A program made the translations under genes and the position numbers. Below the pieces are notes generated by a model. That model was not told the origin of the DNA. It saw only the letters and a program-made list of their open reading frames with translations, and made no database searches. A stretch of DNA of 64,000 nt from the NCBI GenBank assembly GCA_900543145.1, contig UQPZ01000004.1:62001-126000 (forward strand), in the 5' to 3' direction. Origin of the DNA: an uncultured Ruminococcus sp. (GTDB taxonomy: Bacteria; Bacillota; Clostridia; Oscillospirales; Ruminococcaceae). Shown here piece by piece: positions 25,556 to 33,965 of this stretch (positions within the stretch are counted from its first letter, which is position 1; each line of letters opens with the position of its first letter).

Positions 25556-28033
25556 ATGAGAAAGTATACCCGAATTATAGCAGGAGTGCTGGCGGTTTTG
25601 ATATCAGCCGGAGCTACAGGACTATACGCTGTTGCACAGGACGATAAGTCATCAGATAAAAATCAGACCGCTTCTTCACAGGCTGAAAAAGAAAACAGCG
25701 GCTCTGATGATAACAGCAAAAAAGAGCAGTCTGATAATGAAGCGCAGGCAGAAAAGGAAGAAACAGTCTATGTGCTTTACGACAGCGGTTCAAATATAAA
25801 GGACGTTATAGTAAGCGACTGGCTTAAAAATACCAAGGGTTCGGATACTCTTGAGGACATTTCGGATCTTACCGATATAAAGAACGTAAAGGGTGATGAA
25901 ACATTTACCGATAACGGAGGAAAGCTGAGCTGGCAGGCAGACGGAAATGACATATACTACAGGGGAAACTCTGATAAGCAGCTTCCGGTTGATGTGAAAA
26001 TAACCTATTTACTGGACGGAGCGGAAACAGCTCCCGAAAATATGCTGGGAAAAAGCGGTAAGGTGACCATACGCTATACCTATACCAATAATCAGAAAAC
26101 AACAAAGAAAATAAACGGAAAGGATATCGAGGTATATGTTCCTTTTCTTATGGCAAGCGGAACGATACTTGACGGCGATAAATTCAGCAATGTAGAGGTA
26201 ACGAACGGAAAGGTAATATCAGACGGAAACAGGCTTATAGTGCTTGGGATGGCGGTTCCGGGACTGTCGGAAAGCCTTGGACTGGACAATTTGGAGGACT
26301 TGAAGGACGCAGATATTCAAATACCGGAAACAGTGGAAATAACCGCAGACGTAAAGGACTTTGAAACAACTGCTTCAGTTACCGTTGCGACCGGCGAGCT
26401 GTTTTCACAGATCAATTTTGACGATACTGAGACTTTTGACGAGCTTAGTGATAAAATAGACGAGTTAAGTAAAGCCGCCGATGATCTGTGCGACGGAACT
26501 GCAAAGCTTTACAAGGGTATTTCAGATCTGTCCGACGGAGCGGGCGATCTATCAGACGGTATAAAGAAGCTTTACGACGGTTCGTCAAAGCTAAAAAGCG
26601 GAGCAGGCGATTTATACAACGGCTCCAAGCAGCTTTCAGACGGCGCAAAAACGTTGTATAATTCTGTCGGAAAGCTCAGCGGAGGAATTTCAGATGCAAA
26701 GAACGGTTCGTCAGAGCTTGTAAACGGAATTTCAAAGGTTCAAAATGGTTCAAAGGAACTTGTGAACGGAGCGGATAGTCTTAAATCAGGAATTTCTGAT
26801 CTGTCCGGCGGCGGAAATGTACTTTCAGAGGGTGCAAAAACCTTATCGGACGGAACGGGTCAGCTGGTAACAGGTACGAAGACTCTAAATGCTTCGGCAA
26901 AACTGCTTTCCGACGGAATTACCGACGCTAAAAAGGGCGCTGATACCCTGCTCAAAGGCGTACAGTCAGCAGAGGACGGAGTTTCAAATCTTTTGGACGG
27001 CTCCGGAGAGTTAAAGCAGGGCGCTGCCGAATTGTCAGCAGGTATGGACGATGCTGCGGGAGGACTTGGACAGACTATTTATGCAGACCAGCAGGTTCTT
27101 TCAGGTCTAAAGCAAATGCTTGCCCAGACTGAAGAGGGAACGGAGGAATATATCAGTATAAAGACTATGATAGAAACTCTTGAACAGTCTATAGGCGGAC
27201 AGCAGCAGATTCAGGGTTCTCTTACAGAGGGCAATGAGGGACTTAAGGACGGAGCGGTAAAGTTAAGCTCCGGCGCAGATCAGCTTCAGAGCGGAGTAAA
27301 AGCTTTGCTTGATAAGAAAACTGGACTGCCGGCTCTTGAGCAGGGAGCAAGTTCGCTGTGCGTGGGTCTGAAGGATCTTAATAAAGGTGGAAAGGCTCTT
27401 TACTCCGGTACAACAGATCTGTATTCGTCCAGCAAGGATCTTAATTCGGGAGCAAAGCGGGTTTCATCAGGCGCAAGCGAGCTGAACGGCGGTATTTCCA
27501 AGCTTTCTAAAGGTGGAGATACGATGATAACCGGTCTTAATTCACTTGACGACGGAATAGCTCAGCTTTCTCAGGGCGCAAGTGCGCTTGACAGCGGTCT
27601 GGAGCAGCTTAATGTGGGAGGATCACAGCTTTACAGCGGAACCTATACTTTATATACCTCCAGCGTAATGCTTAAAGACGGAGCGCTAAAGCTTTCTGAC
27701 GGAAGCGGAGAGCTTTTCTCAGGAATAAAGACCCTTAAAGACGGAAGCGGAGATCTAATTGACGGAGTTTCTCAGCTTAAGGACGGCTCAAAGGAGCTTG
27801 ACGACGGAATGAAGAAATTCAGGGACGAGGGTGTAAAAAAGATAGTCGATGCCTATAATGGTGATATTTCCGAATTTATCGACCGTCTTAAAGCTGTAGC
27901 GGAAGCGGCTGAGGATTATACCTCTTATTCAGGAGTTTCCGACAGTATGAAAGGCAGCGTTAAATTTATTTATACTACCGACGGCGTAGAAAAGCCTGAC
28001 GACAGCTCTTCTGCCGATAAAAAGGCTGACTGA
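25556..28033 (+). CDS. Secreted or membrane-anchored LxxG-heptad coiled-coil protein
   Basis: Protein of 825 aa with an N-terminal hydrophobic signal or anchor (IIAGVLAVLISAGATGLYAV), an acidic linker, a beta-rich region (about residues 70-290) and then two long blocks (about 298-510 and 555-765) of seven-residue repeats of the pattern LxxGxxx (for example LSDGAGDLSDGIKKLYDG). This xxxLxxG repeat is known from YhgE/Pip and from type VII EsaA/YueB proteins, where it forms long helical rods. No C-terminal helix. It follows the MMPL gene by 13 bp, so it probably acts as its outer partner, perhaps spanning the cell wall. SD AGGAGG. Confidence 0.8.
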   Translation: MRKYTRIIAGVLAVLISAGATGLYAVAQDDKSSDKNQTASSQAEKENSGSDDNSKKEQSDNEAQAEKEETVYVLYDSGSNIKDVIVSDWLKNTKGSDTLEDISDLTDIKNVKGDETFTDNGGKLSWQADGNDIYYRGNSDKQLPVDVKITYLLDGAETAPENMLGKSGKVTIRYTYTNNQKTTKKINGKDIEVYVPFLMASGTILDGDKFSNVEVTNGKVISDGNRLIVLGMAVPGLSESLGLDNLEDLKDADIQIPETVEITADVKDFETTASVTVATGELFSQINFDDTETFDELSDKIDELSKAADDLCDGTAKLYKGISDLSDGAGDLSDGIKKLYDGSSKLKSGAGDLYNGSKQLSDGAKTLYNSVGKLSGGISDAKNGSSELVNGISKVQNGSKELVNGADSLKSGISDLSGGGNVLSEGAKTLSDGTGQLVTGTKTLNASAKLLSDGITDAKKGADTLLKGVQSAEDGVSNLLDGSGELKQGAAELSAGMDDAAGGLGQTIYADQQVLSGLKQMLAQTEEGTEEYISIKTMIETLEQSIGGQQQIQGSLTEGNEGLKDGAVKLSSGADQLQSGVKALLDKKTGLPALEQGASSLCVGLKDLNKGGKALYSGTTDLYSSSKDLNSGAKRVSSGASELNGGISKLSKGGDTMITGLNSLDDGIAQLSQGASALDSGLEQLNVGGSQLYSGTYTLYTSSVMLKDGALKLSDGSGELFSGIKTLKDGSGDLIDGVSQLKDGSKELDDGMKKFRDEGVKKIVDAYNGDISEFIDRLKAVAEAAEDYTSYSGVSDSMKGSVKFIYTTDGVEKPDDSSSADKKAD

Positions 28034-28060
28034 TAAGCTGCGGTCTGATAATACAGCATT

Positions 28061-28090
28061 TGCGGCGGGATAAATTCCGCCGCATTTTTT
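28061..28090 (+). terminator. Terminator of the MMPL operon
   Basis: TGCGGCGGGA (28061-28070) pairs with TTCCGCCGCA (28075-28084), followed by six T's. Confidence 0.9.
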
Positions 28091-28233
28091 GATTGAGCCG
28101 GTATTATACAAATGATCTGTTAACTATAAAAAATAAAAAATAAGATCTGTCAAATTCATTTGTTCAGAAAAGCAGCAGCTATTCCAAAAATAAAATTTGA
28201 AATTTAATTGCTGCGTTTTTTTGTTAAATACGC
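28091..28233. other. AT-rich gap before the thiamine promoter
   Basis: No gene seen. It contains a weak hairpin, GCAGCA (near 28171) with TGCTGC (near 28210), followed by a run of seven T's, which could be a second, back-up terminator. Confidence 0.35.
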
Positions 28234-28262
28234 TTGACTTATGCTGAAAAAGGTGTTATACT
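28234..28262 (+). promoter_or_regulatory. Promoter of the thiD-thiC leader
   Basis: TTGACT (28234-28239), 17 bp, TATACT (28257-28262), about 25 nt before the TPP riboswitch. Confidence 0.8.
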
Positions 28263-28284
28263 GTATATTAATTGAATATCAGAT

Positions 28285-28431
28285 TTGCAGGGGGACTGAG
28301 CCGAACGGCTGAAAGTTGAGAAGGTAGAACCTGACCCTTTGAACCTGTTGGTTAATACCATTGTAGGGAAGCAATAAAGCGTTACAAATGCGTTTATAGA
28401 AGGACTTTCATATAGTGGAGGTCCTTTTTTA
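28285..28431 (+). ncRNA. TPP riboswitch with terminator
   Basis: The core is clear: GGGGGACTGAGCCGAACGGC with CTGAAAG, then GACCCTTTGAACCTG, GGTTAATACC and GTAGGGAA (aptamer about 28285-28373). The expression platform is the hairpin 28399-28426 (AAGGAC with GTCCTT) followed by TTTTTT directly before thiD. High thiamine pyrophosphate should terminate transcription of thiD-thiC. Confidence 0.95.
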
Positions 28432-28452
28432 TTTATGAATGAGAGGTTCAGT

Positions 28453-29256
28453 ATGAAAAATTGTCTTACTATCGCCGGCTCAGACTGTTCCGGCGGCGCA
28501 GGAATTCAGGCTGATATTAAAGCTTTTTCGGCTATGGGTACTTACGGAATGAGCGTAATAACGTCGGTCGTAGCTGAAAATACCTCAAGGGTGATCTCGA
28601 TCCAAAATATTGACTGCGATATTATAGCGGACCAGATTGACGCTGTTTTTGAGGATATTGAGGTTTCTGCTGTAAAGCTGGGAATGCTTCCGAGCTTTGA
28701 GATCATTCGGCTTGTTTCTGAAAAACTTATGCAGTACAAGCCCGAGTTTGTTGTGTGCGACCCTGTTATGGTTGCAACAAGCGGAGATCCTCTCTGTGAA
28801 GATACCGCCGAGGCACTAAGGAGGTATATTTTTCCTATTGCCGACCTGGTTACGCCGAATATGCCCGAGGCTCAGGCACTTTCCGGAGTTAAGGTCAATA
28901 CTCTTGACGATTTTGAAGGCGCTGCTGAGATAATTATGGATATGGGAGTTAAAAATCTGCTGATTAAGGGCGGTCATTTTATGGGCGACGCTGTTGACGT
29001 GCTTTATACGCCTGATGGAAATTACAGTATGTGCAATCAGCGGATAGATACAAAAAACACTCATGGAACAGGCTGTACTCTTTCATCTGCAATAACTGCT
29101 TGTCTTGCCGAAGGAATGGATATGGTTTCGGCTGTCGAAGCCGCAAAGAATTATATTACCATGGCAATTGCCAATGCAGACAAGCTGAACGTAGGCAAAG
29201 GTCACGGCCCTACAAATCATTTTTATGACTATTATAATCTGAAAGGAATCTTGTAA
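28453..29256 (+). CDS. thiD: Hydroxymethylpyrimidine/phosphomethylpyrimidine kinase
   Basis: Phosphorylates hydroxymethylpyrimidine twice for thiamine synthesis. Begins [19 protein letters not shown], the conserved ribokinase-like start with the substrate loop, and ends with the [14 protein letters not shown] anion hole motif. The ATG at 28453 is chosen since GAGAGG lies 6 nt upstream; an ATG at 28435 lies in the terminator tail. First gene after the TPP riboswitch; thiC starts 1 bp after its stop. Confidence 0.95.
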   Translation: MKNCLTIAGSDCSGGAGIQADIKAFSAMGTYGMSVITSVVAENTSRVISIQNIDCDIIADQIDAVFEDIEVSAVKLGMLPSFEIIRLVSEKLMQYKPEFVVCDPVMVATSGDPLCEDTAEALRRYIFPIADLVTPNMPEAQALSGVKVNTLDDFEGAAEIIMDMGVKNLLIKGGHFMGDAVDVLYTPDGNYSMCNQRIDTKNTHGTGCTLSSAITACLAEGMDMVSAVEAAKNYITMAIANADKLNVGKGHGPTNHFYDYYNLKGIL

Positions 29257-29257
29257 T

Positions 29258-30571
29258 ATGAGAAACTACGCTACACAGATGGAAGCCGCAAAGAAAGGCT
29301 TGATCACTCCCGAAATGGAAACCGTTGCAAAGAAAGAATACCGTACTGCTGAGGAAATCCGTGCGTTGGTTGCTACGGGCGAGGTTTGTATTCCTGCAAA
29401 TATCAATCATAAATCGCTTTCAGCCGAGGGCATCGGCAGGGGAATGAAAACCAAAATCAATGTAAACCTTGGAATTTCAGGCGACGCAAAGAACTACGAT
29501 CTAGAAATGCAGAAGGTGGATATGGCGATCAAATTCGGCGCTGAGGCTATTATGGATCTGTCAAACTACGGCAAGACCAATAAATTCAGAACTGAGCTTG
29601 TTAAAAAATCTCCTGCAATGATAGGCACTGTTCCAATGTATGACGCTATCGGCTATCTTGAAAAGGATCTGCTTGAGATTACTGCCGAGGATTTTCTCAG
29701 AGTTGTAAAGGCTCATGCCGAAGAGGGCGTTGATTTTATGACGATACACGCAGGCATTAACCGCCGTGCCGTTGAAGCTTTCCGCCGTGAGGGCAGAAAA
29801 ATGAACATTGTATCCCGCGGCGGCTCTCTGCTGTTTGCATGGATGATGATGACAGGCAATGAAAATCCATTCTTTGAGTATTACGACGAGGTGCTTGAAA
29901 TACTCAGAAAGTATGATGTTACGATCTCACTCGGCGATGCACTTCGCCCCGGCTGTCTTGCCGACGCTACCGACGCAGGACAGATCTCAGAGCTTATCGA
30001 GCTTGGAAACCTGACAAAACGTGCATGGGATAAAGATGTTCAGGTAATGGTCGAGGGTCCCGGACATATGCCTATGGATCAGATCGCCGCTAATATGAAG
30101 CTTCAGAAAAGAATCTGCCACAACGCACCGTTCTATGTTTTAGGGCCTCTGGTTACGGATATTGCACCCGGCTACGACCACATTACTTCTGCTATCGGAG
30201 GAGCAATAGCAGCGGCAAGCGGAGCTGATTTTCTATGCTATGTAACTCCTGCCGAGCATCTTCGTCTGCCCGACGCCGACGATGTTAAGGAGGGAATTAT
30301 GGCAAGCAAAATAGCCGCACATGCAGCAGATATTGCAAAGGGTATTCCTCATGCAATGGACATCGACAACGCAATGGCTGAGGCAAGACATAAGGTTGAC
30401 TGGGACGAGATGTTTAAGCTGGCGATTGACCCCGAAAAGGCTCAGAGATTTTTTGAGCAGACGCCTCCTGCCGACCGTCATACCTGTTCAATGTGCGGAA
30501 AAATGTGCGCAGTAAGAACTACAAATATGATTTTAGAGGGCAAGGAAGTTAAGTTCTGCACAGAAAAATAG
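29258..30571 (+). CDS. thiC: Phosphomethylpyrimidine synthase
   Basis: Radical-SAM enzyme that makes hydroxymethylpyrimidine phosphate from 5-aminoimidazole ribotide. The C-terminal cluster motif [11 protein letters not shown] (about residues 413-423) carries the 4Fe-4S cysteines; [13 protein letters not shown] and [21 protein letters not shown] are further family signatures. Length of 437 aa matches the short, clostridial form. Follows thiD by 1 bp. Thus the pyrimidine half of thiamine can be made de novo. Confidence 0.96.
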   Translation: MRNYATQMEAAKKGLITPEMETVAKKEYRTAEEIRALVATGEVCIPANINHKSLSAEGIGRGMKTKINVNLGISGDAKNYDLEMQKVDMAIKFGAEAIMDLSNYGKTNKFRTELVKKSPAMIGTVPMYDAIGYLEKDLLEITAEDFLRVVKAHAEEGVDFMTIHAGINRRAVEAFRREGRKMNIVSRGGSLLFAWMMMTGNENPFFEYYDEVLEILRKYDVTISLGDALRPGCLADATDAGQISELIELGNLTKRAWDKDVQVMVEGPGHMPMDQIAANMKLQKRICHNAPFYVLGPLVTDIAPGYDHITSAIGGAIAAASGADFLCYVTPAEHLRLPDADDVKEGIMASKIAAHAADIAKGIPHAMDIDNAMAEARHKVDWDEMFKLAIDPEKAQRFFEQTPPADRHTCSMCGKMCAVRTTNMILEGKEVKFCTEK

Positions 30572-30622
30572 CTTTTGCAGTGCAAAGCCAAATCAGTATA
30601 TCTGTAGGAAGGAGCGCTTGGC

Positions 30623-31030
30623 ATAGATTTATTTAAGAAAAAAATTTTAAAAAATGAAAACGGATTTTTAGATATTAAAGTGAAAAAATTGATTGAGTGG
30701 AATGAGCCTAACGGGGAAGGCTGTATTGTATCTGACAGGATTACAAAAGACGGTATGAAGGTCGGATATATGTATCGTGATGAGCCAAATACCGATTATC
30801 CCGACAGCGGCTGGTGCTTTTTCGCAGGTGATGAGGACGAGGAATATTCAAACGACCCGAATAATCATCATGTTTTCGCACTTAATACAATATGTAATTA
30901 TGACCCTGAAATTATTCCGTATCTTTATTCCCCGATCGGTACTTATTTGATCAGGGTAAAGGACGGAAAATTTATAATTGATGACGGAACTCAGCCGATT
31001 TATATGGAAAAACAAAACGGTATCGGCTAG
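30623..31030 (+). CDS. DUF2185 (Imm33-like) protein, apparent ATA start
   Basis: Protein of about 135 aa with the DUF2185 pattern: GCIVSDRIT, then GWCFFAGDEDEEY and LNTICNYDPEIIPYLYSP. The family includes immunity-type and stress proteins of unknown role. Starting from GTG at 30680 gives only 116 aa and has no SD. The frame is open upstream to ATA at 30623, which has AGGAAGGAG (30606-30614) exactly 8 nt before it, and an in-frame TAG lies at 30605. I therefore call ATA the likely start (peptide xDLFKKKILKNENGFLD). The gene lies between thiC and thiW and may be cotranscribed with thiC; its role there is unclear. Confidence 0.65.
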   Translation: MDLFKKKILKNENGFLDIKVKKLIEWNEPNGEGCIVSDRITKDGMKVGYMYRDEPNTDYPDSGWCFFAGDEDEEYSNDPNNHHVFALNTICNYDPEIIPYLYSPIGTYLIRVKDGKFIIDDGTQPIYMEKQNGIG

Positions 31031-31417
31031 GTTTTGTTATATAGGGAATTGATAGTTGATAATGGTGAAATGATTCGCAATAATTCATAACTTCTTTTCC
31101 CCAACGCGGGTAGGGCTGATAAATTTACCTCTTGCTCAAAGTAAATGTGGGAGGGGGGGTCCGACCGTTCGGCGTGAGAACTTTTTCCCGTATGAGGAGC
31201 GTTTTACGGGGTTTTGCGGAATTCTCCTATCCGTATAAACAGAGTATTCAGCGAGGGAACCCGTGTTTCGGGGTGAGAGGATACAATCGAGTATCGACCG
31301 GAAATATTTTATTATTTTCATGCTTTTACTGTACGCTTTTAAGTACAGTAATTTGCCGCCGCTGGATATTTAGCTTGTACTCAGACGGCGCAGGCATGAG
31401 TACAGGAGGTTTTTTAT
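31031..31417 (+). promoter_or_regulatory. Structured leader region before thiW
   Basis: A 387-bp stretch with no supported gene. It holds several hairpins: CCGACCGTTCGG (31161-31172), CCCG/CGGG (31260-31272), GATAC/GTATC (31280-31295), a perfect 9-bp stem TTACTGTAC/GTACAGTAA (31326-31351), and TGTACTC with GAGTACA that abuts the thiW SD AGGAGG. CTGTAC in the 9-bp stem could alternatively pair with GTACAG next to the SD. GGGTGAGAGG near 31271 recalls the TPP TGAGA motif, but the ACCCTTTGAACCTG half is absent. Confidence 0.4.
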
Positions 31418-31948
31418 ATGAAAAAAACAAATATTCACAAGCTAACCTTTGCCGCAGTTTTGGTGTCGCTGGCAGTAGTCGGTTCATTCGTATCTTTTCC
31501 GATCGGCGGCTCAAAGTGCGCTCCTGTTCAGCACCTGGTAAACATTATCGGAGCAGTCTTTTTAGGACCCGTATGGAGCGTAGGAGTTGCGTTTGCGGCT
31601 TCCTTGCTGAGAAACCTGCTTGGTCTGGGAACTCTTATGGCATTTCCCGGCTCTATGGCAGGCGCTTTGCTGGCAGGAATACTTTACAGATACATAAAGG
31701 CTCTTCCGGCTGCGTATATCGGAGAGCTGTTCGGTACGTCTGTGCTTGGCGGACTTCTGGCATTTCCGGTAGCTAAGTTTATAATGGGAAATTCCGCCGC
31801 AGCATTGTTCGGCTTTATTCTGCCGTTCTTTGTAAGCTGTGCTGGCGGAACGGTTCTAGCGGTTTTTATTGTTACTGCTCTCAAAAGGGCAAAGGTGTTC
31901 GACGGGTTTCTGGGACTTAACAAGGCTTCAGGGGAGGTCAGGGCATGA
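31418..31948 (+). CDS. thiW: ECF transporter S component ThiW (thiazole uptake)
   Basis: Membrane substrate-binding subunit of an ECF transporter for the thiazole part of thiamine. About 176 aa and six hydrophobic helices; the start MKKTNIHKLTFAAVLVSLA, and VSFPIGGSKCAPVQHLVNII are typical of ThiW. Its stop overlaps thiM by 4 bp, and ThiM is the kinase that phosphorylates imported hydroxyethylthiazole, which supports the assignment. Strong SD AGGAGG. The shared energising module is not in view. Confidence 0.88.
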   Translation: MKKTNIHKLTFAAVLVSLAVVGSFVSFPIGGSKCAPVQHLVNIIGAVFLGPVWSVGVAFAASLLRNLLGLGTLMAFPGSMAGALLAGILYRYIKALPAAYIGELFGTSVLGGLLAFPVAKFIMGNSAAALFGFILPFFVSCAGGTVLAVFIVTALKRAKVFDGFLGLNKASGEVRA

Positions 31949-32757
31949 CAGCTGATAAAATTGCAGGGCAGTTCAGTGCGGTTCGGGAAGAATGCCCTCT
32001 GGTTCATTGCATTACAAATTATGTTACAGTTAATGACGTTGCAAACGCTGTGCTTGCAATAGGCGCTTCACCGATTATGGCGGACGATATCAACGAAGCG
32101 GCAGATATAGCTTCAATAGCCTCTGCACTTGTTATAAATATGGGAACGCTTAATCAGCGTACTGTAGATTCTATGCTGGCGGCGGCAAAGGCGGCGAATA
32201 AAAAGGGAATACCCGTTGTTTTCGATCCGGTAGGCGCCGGAGCGTCTGCGTTCAGAAACGATACTGCTAAGAAAATTATGGATAACGTCAGGATTTCAAT
32301 ATTAAGAGGAAATCTTTCGGAGATGTCCTTTATGGCAGGACTTGAGGTTTCAACAAAAGGTGTTGATACTTCCGCAAAAGATGAGAAAAACGACCCTGTT
32401 TCAGTGGCGAAAGCCGCAGCGGAAAAATTCGGCTGTGCAGCTGCGATAACCGGAGCGGTAGATACGATAACCGACGGCAAAAGAGTCGTTCGCATTTCAA
32501 ACGGGCATCCTATGCTTTCAAGGGTAACAGGAACAGGCTGTATGACTACCGGAATTGTCGGCGGCTTTGCAGGCTCGTGCGAGGATATGTTCTTAGCGGC
32601 GTGTGCAGGAATCTGTGCAATGGGAATCGCAGGAGAACTTGCCTATGAAAAATCCGGCTTGCTGGGAACAGGCAGTTTCCATATTGCGATTATAGACGCT
32701 TTAAGTAAACTGGATTCAACTTTAGTTTCGGAAAGGATCAAGGTTAATGATGAATAA
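31945..32757 (+). CDS. thiM: Hydroxyethylthiazole kinase
   Basis: Phosphorylates salvaged hydroxyethylthiazole. The protein (270 aa) has PLVHCITNYVTVNDVANAVL at residues about 15-34, the GASPIMADD loop, VVFDPVGAGAS and the catalytic region RVTGTGCMTTG. Overlaps thiW by 4 bp and thiE by 8 bp, so the three genes form a tightly coupled salvage operon. Confidence 0.95.
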   Translation: MTADKIAGQFSAVREECPLVHCITNYVTVNDVANAVLAIGASPIMADDINEAADIASIASALVINMGTLNQRTVDSMLAAAKAANKKGIPVVFDPVGAGASAFRNDTAKKIMDNVRISILRGNLSEMSFMAGLEVSTKGVDTSAKDEKNDPVSVAKAAAEKFGCAAAITGAVDTITDGKRVVRISNGHPMLSRVTGTGCMTTGIVGGFAGSCEDMFLAACAGICAMGIAGELAYEKSGLLGTGSFHIAIIDALSKLDSTLVSERIKVNDE

Positions 32758-33370
32758 AATTGATTATACTTTGTATCTTTGCACCGACAGGGAGCTTATG
32801 TCCTGCGAAACGATAGAGCAGTCGGTCGAAGAGGCTGTAAAGGGCGGAGTTACGCTTGTTCAGCTTCGTGAAAAGGATCTGTCAAGCCGTGACTTTTACG
32901 AGCTTGCTGTAAGGGTAAAAAAAATCACCGACAAATATAATGTTCCGCTGATCATAAACGACCGTGCCGATATTGCCCTTGCCGCTGACTGTGCAGGAGT
33001 TCATGTCGGACAGAGCGACCTGCCTTGCAGAGAACTGAGGAGGATAATGGGTGATAAGCTTATCGGCGTATCTGCGGCAACTAAGGAGGAAGCCGTTCAG
33101 GCGGTAAAAGACGGAGCCGACTATCTCGGAGTAGGAGCAATGTTTCCGACAAATACCAAGACCGACGCAAGGCACGTTACAAAGGAACAGCTGGCGGAAA
33201 TACGGGCGGCAGCGGATATTCCTATTGTAATTATCGGAGGAGTAAATAAAAACACCCTCGGCGGCTTTAAAGGCATGGGAATAGACGGTATAGCGGTTAT
33301 TTCTGCGGTTGTTGCTCAGCCGGATATAAAAGCGGCGGCTGAAGAGCTGAAGCGTTTATGGACAAAATAA
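32750..33370 (+). CDS. thiE: Thiamine-phosphate synthase
   Basis: Joins hydroxymethylpyrimidine diphosphate and thiazole phosphate to thiamine phosphate. Motifs: VTLVQLREKDLSSRDF, LIINDRADIALAADCAGVHVGQ, and IGVSAAT plus GVGAMFPTNTK for the substrate phosphates. ATG at 32750 is preferred (AAGG 6 nt upstream) over the adjacent ATG at 32747. Completes a set thiD, thiC, thiM, thiE; no thiazole synthesis genes (thiG, thiH, thiF, thiS) are seen. Confidence 0.95.
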   Translation: MNKIDYTLYLCTDRELMSCETIEQSVEEAVKGGVTLVQLREKDLSSRDFYELAVRVKKITDKYNVPLIINDRADIALAADCAGVHVGQSDLPCRELRRIMGDKLIGVSAATKEEAVQAVKDGADYLGVGAMFPTNTKTDARHVTKEQLAEIRAAADIPIVIIGGVNKNTLGGFKGMGIDGIAVISAVVAQPDIKAAAEELKRLWTK

Positions 33371-33399
33371 GTATATTAAGCTTTTAAATAAAATAAAAC

Positions 33400-33481
33400 G
33401 GGCGGACATTGCTTGTCCCTTGCAATTATAAATCAGCGCAGCAGCGTTGTTTATGCAGGGGCGAATGTCCGTCCTTTTTTT
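33400..33481 (+). terminator. Large nested hairpin and terminator after thiE
   Basis: Outer arms GGGCGGACATT (33400-33410) and AATGTCCGTCC (33464-33474), followed by seven T's. Inside are further pairings: CCC(T)TGCA with TGCAGGGG, ATAAA with TTTAT, and CAGCGC with GCGTTG around a 4-nt loop. Such an 75-nt nested hairpin is much larger than an ordinary terminator and may be a dispersed repeat unit that also ends transcription. Confidence 0.7.
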
Positions 33482-33482
33482 A

Positions 33483-33836
33483 TCATCTATCGGTTCCGTA
33501 TCTTGAATCATTCAGCTTTTTAAGCATTTCGGCGTGTTCTATCAGCCTGCCTTTATAAAGGGTATCAAGACTGCGGAAATTATTAATCAGCTGAATTTCA
33601 TCTCTGCTCATATTTGATTTCGTAAGTCCTGCTTTATCATTGGTAAGCCCGGCAATATAGTCGATAGAAACTTTGTAAAACTCTGCAAGGGCAATTATAT
33701 GATGAAAGGGGATTTCACGGTTTCCGCTTTCATAGCGCCAATATTGGTTAGGCTGTACTTTCAGAATAGCGGCTATCTGTTTTTGTGATAAATCTAAATC
33801 TTCTCTTAAATCACGAATCCTTTGGTATATATACAT
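33483..33836 (-). CDS. XRE-family helix-turn-helix regulator
   Basis: Small repressor-like protein, about 117 aa. N-terminal HTH of the Cro/C1 type (LREDLDLSQKQIAAILKVQP, then QYWRYESGNREIPFHHIIALA); a short C-terminal tail likely for dimerisation. ATG at 33836 has GGAGG 8 nt upstream; a GTG three codons earlier is too close. Divergent from a small membrane protein, with inverted repeats between them that are likely its operator. Confidence 0.88.
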   Translation of the reverse strand: MYIYQRIRDLREDLDLSQKQIAAILKVQPNQYWRYESGNREIPFHHIIALAEFYKVSIDYIAGLTNDKAGLTKSNMSRDEIQLINNFRSLDTLYKGRLIEHAEMLKKLNDSRYGTDR

Positions 33837-33875
33837 AAGGCTCACCTCCGAACATTTATATTAATTTTATCAAAT

Positions 33876-33918
33876 CAACCATATGGGGGTTGAAAAATCT
33901 TCAATATGGTTGTATAAT
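33876..33918 (+). promoter_or_regulatory. Promoter flanked by inverted repeats, XRE/membrane protein pair
   Basis: TTGAAA (33890-33895), 17 bp, TATAAT (33913-33918). Half-sites CAACCATAT (33876-33884) and ATATGGTTG (33904-33912) form a perfect inverted repeat around the -35 box, with the second half ending directly at the -10. Likely binding site of the divergent XRE protein. Confidence 0.7.
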
Positions 33919-33965
33919 AAAATATGCGTGATCCAATTGGTAGAAAAATCGGAGGTTGTTTAAAA

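Noticed and set aside
26470..27850. DNA tandem repeat or CRISPR-like array in the LxxG gene
   Set aside because: The repetition is at the protein heptad level; the bases vary between units and there are no equal spacers.
31250..31300. Possible TPP riboswitch before thiW
   Set aside because: Only the GGGTGAGAG-like half is present; the conserved ACCCTTTGAACCTG part is missing, so it is not called as a TPP element.
31132..31776. Long plus-strand frame across the thiW leader
   Set aside because: It overlaps thiW in another frame, has an implausible composition and no SD; thiW has a strong SD and a clear family.
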